DNA of 64,000 nucleotides, taken from Amycolatopsis echigonensis. Its GTDB lineage: Bacteria > Actinomycetota > Actinomycetes > Mycobacteriales > Pseudonocardiaceae. Position numbers and translations under genes: made by a program. The notes under the pieces were generated by a model that did no database searches, was not told the DNA's origin, and saw only the letters and a program-made list of their open reading frames with translations. The stretch covers positions 1 through 64,000 of the forward strand of contig NZ_JACJHR010000027.1 of the NCBI RefSeq assembly GCF_014174495.1. Reading direction: 5' to 3'. Of the stretch, positions 58,167-64,000 are shown piece after piece. Within the stretch, counting starts at the first letter, position 1. The number at the start of each line of letters is the position of its first letter.

Positions 58167-58232
58167 TCTAGCGTTGCTAGACAACCGAGCGGTGATACTG
58201 CTAGCGTTGAATCACTATCTAGCAACGCTAGA
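58167..58232. promoter_or_regulatory. Twin TCTAGC palindromes plus half-site upstream of ABM gene
   Basis: TCTAGC-GTT-GCTAGA at 58167-58181 and its exact reverse complement TCTAGC-AAC-GCTAGA at 58218-58232; between them CTAGCGTTG at 58201-58209 is a third, half copy. The right palindrome ends 29 bases before the ABM start. The form is that of a TetR dimer site in double copy. Confidence 0.75.
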
Positions 58233-58260
58233 TTCAGTCGACCGCAAGGAGAAATCCGAA

Positions 58261-58611
58261 ATGGCCAAGCTGCAGAGTCTTGATCCCCGCACGCCGATGT
58301 TCGCTCAGTTCAAGCAGAAAACCGGACCGATCGTCCTGGCGAATACCTTCGTCGTCCCGGAGGGGGAGACCGAAGCGTTCCTGGCCACCTTCCGGAGGCA
58401 GGCCGAGTACATGAAGGCCCAGCCCGGGTTCGCCTCAATGCGGATGCACCGGGGAACGGCGGGCAGTCAGCTGCTGATGAACGTCGCGGTCTGGGAGTCG
58501 ACCGAGGCGCTCGCCACCGCGTTCGGCAGTCCGGAGTTCCAGCGGCTGGCGGCGGAGACTTCCGACGACATCGAGTCGTATCCGCACATCTTCGAGCAGA
58601 TCGACGTCTGA
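58261..58611 (+). CDS. Antibiotic biosynthesis monooxygenase (ABM) domain protein
   Basis: A 116-residue ferredoxin-like-fold protein: L-A-N-T-F-V-V-P-E-G-E-T-E-A-F near residue 24-38, Q-P-G-F-A-S-M-R-M-H-R near 55-65, V-A-V-W-E-S near 77-82. ABM proteins include quinone-forming monooxygenases without cofactor and heme-degrading enzymes; many are uncharacterised. ATG 58261 follows AAGGAG 9 bases upstream; the longer open frame runs through the operator region and is not coding. Divergent from the P450, likely in one regulon. Confidence 0.85.
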   Translation: MAKLQSLDPRTPMFAQFKQKTGPIVLANTFVVPEGETEAFLATFRRQAEYMKAQPGFASMRMHRGTAGSQLLMNVAVWESTEALATAFGSPEFQRLAAETSDDIESYPHIFEQIDV

Positions 58612-58615
58612 GTCC

Positions 58616-59212
58616 TCAGGCCTCCGCGGCGTCGAGAGCGGGGGTCAGCGGTTCGAGCGTTCGCCGCAACAGGTCGGGCAGTGAGCCGGACACCACGACC
58701 AGGCCGTTGCCCGCCGGTTGCGTCCACCGCTCCAGTGCGACCCGCACCGCCGCCGCGACCGAGGCGGCCAGCACACGCGCGGTCTGCTGGTCGCCGACCC
58801 GGGTCGCGATCACTTCCTGAAGCGGGTCTTCCAGTGCGGCTGGGGCGTCGAGAAACGCTGTGCGCAGGCCGGGATTCGTGGTGATCAGCAGCAGTGCGTC
58901 GCGGCTCTGCTCGTCGGGATCGGTGTACTGCTCGGTGATCGCGTCGATGATCGCCTCGGCCAGGCGGGTGTCCGGCGAGCGTTCGGCGACAGCGACGGCG
59001 ATCCGGTTTTCGCGGTCCGCGGTGACCGCGGCGACGATCGCTTCCTCGCGGCTGGAGAAGTAGTTGTTGTAGGTCCGCGGCGAGACGCCGGCCGCCTCGG
59101 CGATGTCGTCAACGCGCACGTTCGCCGGCCCGTGTTCGATCGCCAGCCGCAGGGCCGCTTCACGCAAGGCGACGCGGGTGGCCTGCTTCTTCCGTTCGCG
59201 CAATCCGGTCAC
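58616..59212 (-). CDS. TetR-family regulator
   Basis: A 198-residue regulator: R-E-R-K-K-Q-A-T-R at the N-terminus, HTH at about residues 10-55 (V-D-D-I-A-E-A-A-G-V-S-P-R-T-Y-N-N-Y-F-S-S-R-E-E). GTG 59212 starts it. It is convergent with the ABM gene (four bases between stops) and divergent from the TIM-barrel-like gene across 98 bases that contain a perfect 26-bp palindrome. That palindrome is its likely site; whether it also binds the different TCTAGC sites at 58.2 kb is doubtful by sequence. Confidence 0.9.
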   Translation of the reverse strand: MTGLRERKKQATRVALREAALRLAIEHGPANVRVDDIAEAAGVSPRTYNNYFSSREEAIVAAVTADRENRIAVAVAERSPDTRLAEAIIDAITEQYTDPDEQSRDALLLITTNPGLRTAFLDAPAALEDPLQEVIATRVGDQQTARVLAASVAAAVRVALERWTQPAGNGLVVVSGSLPDLLRRTLEPLTPALDAAEA

Positions 59213-59243
59213 GGATCCAGTCTTCCAGGGATCATGCGCCTAC

Positions 59244-59269
59244 GCAAACTTGCGTACACGCAAGTTTGC
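59244..59269. promoter_or_regulatory. Perfect 26-bp palindrome, TetR operator candidate
   Basis: GCAAACTTGCGT-AC-ACGCAAGTTTGC (12-bp arms, 2-nt centre), with outer TACGCA (59241-59246) and TGCGTA (59270-59275) adding symmetry. Lies 32 bases from the TetR start and 42 bases from the rightward gene. Confidence 0.75.
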
Positions 59270-59310
59270 TGCGTAAGGTGGGCGGCGTCCCCGAGCGAGA
59301 GGAAACCGCC

Positions 59311-60330
59311 ATGCGCGGCAAGGGAATGACGTACGACACCGGGTTCGTCCGCAATGGACGGTCGTCGCGGGAGAGCTTCGAGCCGGAGGTGGTGAAGCGC
59401 GAACTGGCGATCATCCGCGACGACCTGCACTGCACCGCGGTGCATGTCGTCGGCGGCGATCCGGACCGGCTGGAGCAGGCCGCGCAGTGGGCGGCTGACC
59501 TGGGGCTGGAGGTCTGGTACTCGCCGTATCCGCTGGAGCAGACCCAGGACGAGATGCTCGCTCTTTTCGCCGACTGCGCGACTCGTGCGGAACGGCTGCG
59601 CGCGACCGGGGCGAACGTCGTGTTCGTGACCGGCGTCGAGCTGAGCGTGATGAACCATGGCTTCTTGCCCGGCAACGACACGGCGGAACGAGTCGGCCTG
59701 CTGTTCGCCGAGCCCGAGCGCCGGGCCGAGCGACTCGCCGAGGTCGCCACACGGATCGACACGTTCCTCGACGCCGCCGTCAAGACCGTGCGGGAACGGT
59801 TCCACGGCCCGGTCACCTACGCGTGCATCCAGTTCGAGCAGGTGGACTGGAGCCGGTTCGACTTCGTCACGGTGGAGCTGATCCGCTCCGCCGAGGTCGC
59901 CGACATCTTCCAGGAGGGCGTGCGAACCCTGGTGGCGCAAGGCAAACCGGTCGCGATCACCGGATTCGGCACGGCGACCTGGCGCGGGTCCGGCGACGTC
60001 GCGACGCGGAGCATGGAGATCGTCGAGTACGACAAGAAAACCGGCGACCCGCTCCGCCTCGACGGCGAGTACGAGCGGGACGAAGCCGGGCAGGCCGCGT
60101 ATCTGCGCGAGCTGCTGGAGATCTTCGACGCGGAGGGAGTGGACAGCGCGTTCGTCTTCCTTTTCGCGCTCTACAGCCATCCGCACCGGTCCGGCCGCGA
60201 CGATCTTGATCTCGCCAGCTTCGGCCTGGTGAAGACCCTGGAGGACCGCTCGGGCACGGCGTACCCGGGACTGAACTGGGAGCCGAAGGAGGCGTTCGCC
60301 GCGGTCGCCGAGCTTTACGCGAAGCCTTGA
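59311..60330 (+). CDS. TIM-barrel-like protein of unknown function
   Basis: A 339-residue cytosolic protein. It alternates strands and helices like a glycosidase barrel: V-H-V-V-G-G-D near residue 47, L-E-V-W-Y-S-P-Y-P near 66-74, V-V-F-V-T-G-V-E-L-S near 107-116, Y-A-C-I-Q-F-E-Q near 169-176, I-T-G-F-G-T-A-T near 216 and F-V-F-L-F-A-L-Y near 290. Similar proteins are sometimes labelled 'abortive infection' in databases, without a basis I can see. Acidic residues at strand ends (Glu114, Glu175) would suit a hydrolase. ATG 59311 follows GAGAGGA. Followed by an MFS carrier after 32 bases, so uptake and breakdown of one compound is plausible. Confidence 0.75.
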   Translation: MRGKGMTYDTGFVRNGRSSRESFEPEVVKRELAIIRDDLHCTAVHVVGGDPDRLEQAAQWAADLGLEVWYSPYPLEQTQDEMLALFADCATRAERLRATGANVVFVTGVELSVMNHGFLPGNDTAERVGLLFAEPERRAERLAEVATRIDTFLDAAVKTVRERFHGPVTYACIQFEQVDWSRFDFVTVELIRSAEVADIFQEGVRTLVAQGKPVAITGFGTATWRGSGDVATRSMEIVEYDKKTGDPLRLDGEYERDEAGQAAYLRELLEIFDAEGVDSAFVFLFALYSHPHRSGRDDLDLASFGLVKTLEDRSGTAYPGLNWEPKEAFAAVAELYAKP

Positions 60331-60362
60331 CTCGGCGGGGTCCGGGCAGGTGAGATCCGGAC

Positions 60363-61676
60363 ATGTCGACGAAGACGAGCGCACTGGGCAACCGGGTCAT
60401 GGCCAAGGCGGCGGTGCGGGTCATGCCGCTGTTGATGCTGCTGTACTTCGTCAACTACCTGGACCGGGTCAACATCGGGTTCGCCGGTCCGAACGGGATG
60501 AACAAAGAACTCGGCCTCACCGCGACCGCGTTCGGGCTCGCGTCGGGGATCTTCTTCATCGGCTACCTGATCCTCGAGGTGCCGAGCAATCTCGCGCTGC
60601 ACCGGTTCGGCGCGCGCCGCTGGATCGCGCGGATCATGATCACCTGGGGCGCGGTGGCCGTCGCGATGGCGTTCGTGCCGAACGCCGCGACGCTGGTGGT
60701 GCTGCGGTTCGTGCTCGGCGTCGCCGAAGCGGGGTTCTTCCCCGGCATCATTCTGTATCTGACGTACTGGTTTCCGGCGGCGCAGCGGGCGAAGGCGGTC
60801 GCGCTGTTCATGTGCGCGGTGCCGGTGTCGAGCGCGATCGGCTCGACCGTCTCCAGCCTGCTGATCAGCGGCGGGCACGGCGTGTTCGGCCTGTCCGGCT
60901 GGCGGTTCATGTTCCTCGTGGAGGGCATTCCGGCGATCCTGCTCGCGGTCGTCACGTGGTTCTGCCTGAGCGACCGGCCGGAAACCGCGAAATGGCTGTC
61001 GGCCGAGGAGCGCGACTGGCTCACCAGCGAACTCGACGCCGAACGCCGCGCCACCGAAGCCGAACACCACTGGCCGCTGCGGAAAGCGCTCACGCACCCG
61101 CGGATCCTCGGGCTGGCGTTCGTGTACTTCGCGGTCGTCTACGGCCTGTACGCGCTGGGCTTCTTCCTGCCGACGATCATCGCCGGGTTCGGCGAGGAGT
61201 TCGGCACCAAACTCAGCGTGCTGCAGGCGGGTTTGGTGAACGCGATCCCGTACGTCGCGGGCGCGCTGGTGATGGTTCCGTGGGCGCGCCACGGCGACCG
61301 GACCGGGGAACGGAAGTGGCATGTCGCGCTGCCGATGCTCGTCGGCGGCGCGGCGATCCCGGTCGCGCTGTACCTCGGAAATCCTTACGCCACCATGACC
61401 GCGGTGACGATCTGCGCGGTGGGCGTGTGCGCGGCGCTGCCGACGTTCTGGGCGCTGCCGTCGAACTTCCTGTCCGGCGCGGCAGCGGCCGGCGGGATCG
61501 CGCTGATCAACGCGCTGGGCAACCTGAGCGGATTCGTCGCGCCGTATGTGACGGGCTGGCTGCGCGACCTGACCGGTACACAGCGGACCGGTTTGTGGGT
61601 GGTCGGCGCGTGCATGATCGCGGGAGCCGTGCTGGCGGTGGCGTTGGGGGCGAAGCCGCGCGCGTCTCGCCGGTGA
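60363..61676 (+). CDS. MFS transporter (anion:cation symporter family)
   Basis: A 437-residue 12-helix carrier. Helix 1 has F-V-N-Y-L-D-R-V-N-I-G-F-A, the signature of the ACS family (phthalate, tartrate, hexuronate and glucarate carriers). A central loop is cytoplasmic (about residues 200-235). It probably imports an organic anion together with protons for the preceding TIM-barrel-like protein, with which it is likely co-transcribed. ATG 60363 follows GGTGAG. Its stop abuts that of the convergent TetR. Confidence 0.9.
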   Translation: MSTKTSALGNRVMAKAAVRVMPLLMLLYFVNYLDRVNIGFAGPNGMNKELGLTATAFGLASGIFFIGYLILEVPSNLALHRFGARRWIARIMITWGAVAVAMAFVPNAATLVVLRFVLGVAEAGFFPGIILYLTYWFPAAQRAKAVALFMCAVPVSSAIGSTVSSLLISGGHGVFGLSGWRFMFLVEGIPAILLAVVTWFCLSDRPETAKWLSAEERDWLTSELDAERRATEAEHHWPLRKALTHPRILGLAFVYFAVVYGLYALGFFLPTIIAGFGEEFGTKLSVLQAGLVNAIPYVAGALVMVPWARHGDRTGERKWHVALPMLVGGAAIPVALYLGNPYATMTAVTICAVGVCAALPTFWALPSNFLSGAAAAGGIALINALGNLSGFVAPYVTGWLRDLTGTQRTGLWVVGACMIAGAVLAVALGAKPRASRR

Positions 61677-62345
61677 TCAGGCGGCGCGGCGGACCCGGTC
61701 CGTCAGCACTTGTACTTCGGTCTCGAACAACGCGTCGGTGTCGAGGCCCATCGCGGTGAAGCCGCCGCCGATTTCGAGGCTGACAAAGCCATGCAGTCGC
61801 GACCACAACGAGACCGCCAGCTGGTGGTTCTCGGTGTTCGCGCGCCGGGCGCCGAGCACTTCCTCGTTGTCGTACACAGTCGGCTTTTCCGTGGTTTCGG
61901 CGTGGTGCAGCACCCCCAGCACCACGCCCATCAGCGACCGGGCCGCTTCGGCGAGCGGTTGGGCATGGGCGTCGTAGCCGGGGAACGGTGCCTTGAACAG
62001 CAATTCGTACCGGTGCGGCTCTTTCCGCGCCCACGCCCGGTACGCGGCGGCCAGCAGCCGGATCCGCGCTTCCGCGCCGGGCGCGTCGGCGTCGAGCGCG
62101 TTCGCCATGGCCGCGCGGAGGTCGTGGTAGGCGTCGATGACCAGGACGTTCAGCAGTTCGTCGCGGCTGGAGAAGTAGCGGTACAACGCCGGCCCGGACA
62201 CGCCGAGTTGCTTGGCGATGGCGTTGACGGAGATCGCCTGCGGGCCCCCGGCCGCGAGCTGGTCGAGTGCGACGAGTTTGACCTCCTCGCGCACTTGCTC
62301 GCGGAACCGTTCGCGCATCGGTTTGCGGGTGCCTGCTGAGGGCAT
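61677..62345 (-). CDS. TetR-family regulator
   Basis: A 222-residue regulator. HTH at about residues 12-60: F-R-E-Q-V-R-E-E-V-K-L-V-A-L-D-Q-L-A-A-G-G, then G-V-S-G-P-A-L-Y-R-Y-F-S-S-R-D-E-L. The C-terminal domain resembles the MAB_4384/WHG-type TetR domain. ATG 62345 has GGAGG 5 bases upstream. Convergent with the MFS gene and in line behind the second TetR gene; target unknown. Confidence 0.9.
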   Translation of the reverse strand: MPSAGTRKPMRERFREQVREEVKLVALDQLAAGGPQAISVNAIAKQLGVSGPALYRYFSSRDELLNVLVIDAYHDLRAAMANALDADAPGAEARIRLLAAAYRAWARKEPHRYELLFKAPFPGYDAHAQPLAEAARSLMGVVLGVLHHAETTEKPTVYDNEEVLGARRANTENHQLAVSLWSRLHGFVSLEIGGGFTAMGLDTDALFETEVQVLTDRVRRAA

Positions 62346-62400
62346 CCCCACCTCCTTGACGACGCCCGACGGTAACACGGCCGATTGTTCGGAAGACCTT

Positions 62401-63033
62401 CTAACTGCTCGCCTGAGTCTCGAAGGCCTGCTCGACGTCGTCGCGTCCGACGGCGGGGCCAGGCACTTCGATCGGTCCCTCGGTCGCGAGGCCGTTGAGG
62501 AAATGCGCGATCTGCCGTCTCGCCAGATGGGTCCAGTCGAGGGCCGAGGCCTTCGGCTGGGTGAGCAGGATGCTGAACGCGATGAGATCAGTGGCGTTGA
62601 CCGGACCGCGGATGCTGCCGTCTTCGCGGCCGTTCGCGAGGAAGAAATCGAGCCGTCGGTAGATCGACTTCCGCGCCGCTACCGCTTCCGGCGTGACGAG
62701 CGGGCGCGCGCCGTGCAGCGGGAGGACGAGCTGGTCGGCCAGCTCCACGGTGCCTTCGAGGTAGCGACGGACCTGGTCGAGGCCAGTGCTGTCGTCGTCG
62801 ATCTGGTCGAGCAGGTTGTTGAGCAGGCCGTATGCGCGGTACTCCAGAGCCTGCAGCAACGCGTCGCGGTCGGCGTAGCTGCGATAGAGCGTGCCGATCC
62901 CGAGGCCAGCCTCGGCGGCGATAGTGGCCAGCGGGACGTGCCGACCTTCGCGGAGCACCGCCGAGGCAGCCGCGGCGAGCAGTCGTTCGCGGTTGGCCTC
63001 CGCGTCCTTGCGAACCTTGCGCGGGCGGGACAT
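62401..63033 (-). CDS. TetR-family regulator facing methyltransferase gene
   Basis: A 210-residue regulator: basic start M-S-R-P-R-K-V-R-K-D-A-E-A-N-R, HTH at about residues 15-55 with L-A-T-I-A-A-E-A-G-L-G-I-G-T-L-Y-R-S-Y-A-D-R. The G-L-G-I-G-T-L-Y-R recognition helix and W-T-H-L-A-R-R-Q near the C-terminus are common in regulators of oxidoreductases. ATG 63033 follows GAGGAG. Divergent from the O-methyltransferase gene across 136 bases, which makes that gene the likely target. Confidence 0.9.
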   Translation of the reverse strand: MSRPRKVRKDAEANRERLLAAAASAVLREGRHVPLATIAAEAGLGIGTLYRSYADRDALLQALEYRAYGLLNNLLDQIDDDSTGLDQVRRYLEGTVELADQLVLPLHGARPLVTPEAVAARKSIYRRLDFFLANGREDGSIRGPVNATDLIAFSILLTQPKASALDWTHLARRQIAHFLNGLATEGPIEVPGPAVGRDDVEQAFETQASS

Positions 63034-63169
63034 CGGTTCTCCTCGCGGTGCCTGGACACTGTCCGCCAGCCCAGGATAGTCCGCATAAGCGGACGGAATG
63101 TCCGCCGCCTTGCGCTGTCCATTAAGGACTGTGGAAAGCCGGTTGACCAGGCTGGCAACATTGAGCCAC

Positions 63170-64000
63170 GTGAGTGATGACGCGAACCACCTCCTCCGTG
63201 CCGCCAGTCTGGCGACCCCCATGGCGTTGCGGGTCGCGGTAACGCTGGGCCTGCCCGACCGGCTGCGCGCGCCCGGCACTGTCGAGGACGTCGCCGCGGA
63301 ACTGGACCTCTCGCCGATCGCGCTCGACGTCCTGCTCGGCCACCTGGTCACGCTCGGCGTGGTCGAACGCACCGACAAGGGCTACCTGACCACCGCCTAT
63401 GGTGAGAATCTCCGCCAGGACAAGGAAAACGGCGTGGCCAACCTCCTGCACCTGGACCGTGCGGCAGGCCGCGCCGAACTCGCTTTCGTTGAGCTGGCGC
63501 ACAGCATCCGGACCGGCGAGGCCGCCTACTGCCGCCGCTATGGCAAGGATTTCTGGACCGATTTGGCCGAACAGCCGCACTTACGGCAATCCTTCGACGA
63601 GCAGATGACGCACCGATTCCGCACCGAGATTCCCCAGGTGGTCGCCGGAATCGACTGGTCTTTGTTCAGCACGATAGTCGACGTAGGCGGCGGCCGAGGA
63701 GATTTGCTCGCCGCAATTCTCGAAGCGAATCCAAAACTGTGTGCCCGCCTGATCGACCTCGAGCCGACCGCCAGCGAGGCCCGTGCCGCCTTCGCCGCCC
63801 GCGGCCTCGCCGACCGAATCGAGGTGCACGGCGGCAGCTTCTTCGATCCGCTCCCAGCAAAAGCGGATGCCTATGTCCTGGTGGACATCCTGCACAACTG
63901 GGATGACGAGAACGCGCGCCGCATTCTGGAACGGTGTGCGGAAGCAGCAGGCCGGTCCGGACGGATTCTCGCCATCGAAGCGGTCAGCGGAATTCACGCG
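63170..64000 (+). CDS. O-methyltransferase, SAM-dependent, winged-helix type (partial)
   Basis: At least 277 residues, running off the window. The N-terminal winged-helix dimerisation domain (about residues 5-80: L-A-T-P-M-A-L-R-V-A-V-T-L-G-L-P-D-R) precedes the Rossmann domain with I-V-D-V-G-G-G-R-G-D at about 168-177, L-I-D-L-E-P near 193, and Y-V-L-V-D-I-L-H-N-W-D-D near 235-246, whose His is the usual catalytic base. This is the plan of plant-COMT-like and polyketide-tailoring methyltransferases. GTG 63170 is the first start with the right N-terminus. Divergent from a TetR gene. Confidence 0.88.
   Translation, partial: MSDDANHLLRAASLATPMALRVAVTLGLPDRLRAPGTVEDVAAELDLSPIALDVLLGHLVTLGVVERTDKGYLTTAYGENLRQDKENGVANLLHLDRAAGRAELAFVELAHSIRTGEAAYCRRYGKDFWTDLAEQPHLRQSFDEQMTHRFRTEIPQVVAGIDWSLFSTIVDVGGGRGDLLAAILEANPKLCARLIDLEPTASEARAAFAARGLADRIEVHGGSFFDPLPAKADAYVLVDILHNWDDENARRILERCAEAAGRSGRILAIEAVSGIHA

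Noticed and set aside
58075..58260. N-terminal extension of the ABM-domain protein
   Set aside because: It runs through three palindromic operators; ATG 58261 has a proper SD and gives the family length.
58261..60330. Phage-defence system around the 'abortive infection'-like protein
   Set aside because: No toxin, nuclease, NTPase or phage-related neighbour; the carrier and TetR context points to metabolism.

Overview
The window is a 64 kb piece of a high-GC (about 70%) actinomycete chromosome. GTG and TTG starts, purine-rich Shine-Dalgarno (SD) sites, an actinobacterial integration host factor, F420-type enzymes, many TetR regulators and strong intergenic hairpins all fit the Pseudonocardiaceae, most like Amycolatopsis. 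That genus call is inference from style and content; no rRNA or marker gene is present. I saw no tRNA, rRNA, CRISPR array, transposase or phage gene.

Layout. 1-9.1 kb: a partial secreted protein, a DUF4190 membrane protein, a sugar ABC importer, an acyl-CoA ligase, an integration-host-factor gene, and a convergent isochorismate synthase and phosphopantetheinyl transferase. 9.1-18.5 kb: a TetR, acyl-CoA ligase and enoyl-CoA hydratase operon divergent from an amidohydrolase, then single genes (TfoX-like, GNAT, DtxR/IdeR-like, F420-type oxidoreductase, small HTH protein, zinc alcohol dehydrogenase, AlkB-type dioxygenase). 18.5-23.6 kb: a tightly overlapped 5-oxoprolinase operon (pxpA, pxpB, pxpC) with a D-glutamate-cyclase-like gene and an MFS carrier, facing a GntR regulator. 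23.9-26.1 kb: a secreted GH16 glucanase with a ricin-type lectin domain and a DUF2306 membrane protein. 26.1-31 kb: an aryl-CoA dearomatising module (anthraniloyl- or salicyloyl-CoA monooxygenase-reductase fusion, acyl-CoA dehydrogenase, RidA, PaaX). 31-34.8 kb: GNAT, MarR, an F420-type nitroreductase-like protein, a BBE-like flavoprotein and its LysR regulator.

34.9-37 kb holds the most unusual locus. A 20-codon gene with a near-perfect SD encodes MKLVRLVRKALPGKSLKYYA. It is followed by a hairpin, a hairpin that buries the next SD, a short divergent cytochrome P450, and an MpaB/Lcp-like (DUF2236) oxygenase. I read this as a minimal P450-modified RiPP cluster with a Tyr-Tyr-Ala core.

37-41 kb: a LigD-type polymerase, then a methyltransferase, 6-pyruvoyl-tetrahydropterin-synthase-like protein and alcohol-dehydrogenase-like set divergent from a CDP-alcohol phosphatidyltransferase. 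41-45.7 kb: a VOC protein, a decayed methyltransferase, and an alkane hydroxylase operon with an AlkB-rubredoxin fusion, a 3Fe-4S ferredoxin, a ferredoxin reductase and a TetR. 45.8-53.6 kb: a LysR-controlled beta-oxidation operon with two CoA transferases, a paired acyl-CoA dehydrogenase, a 3-hydroxyacyl-CoA dehydrogenase and a beta-propeller protein. 53.7-64 kb: FAH-family hydrolase plus MBL hydrolase under a TetR, a second P450 facing an antibiotic-biosynthesis-monooxygenase protein with several perfect palindromic operators between them, a TIM-barrel-like protein with an MFS carrier, more TetR genes, and the start of an O-methyltransferase.

The region reads as accessory catabolic and specialised-metabolism content. 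Most catabolic modules are small, tightly overlapped operons next to their own regulator.
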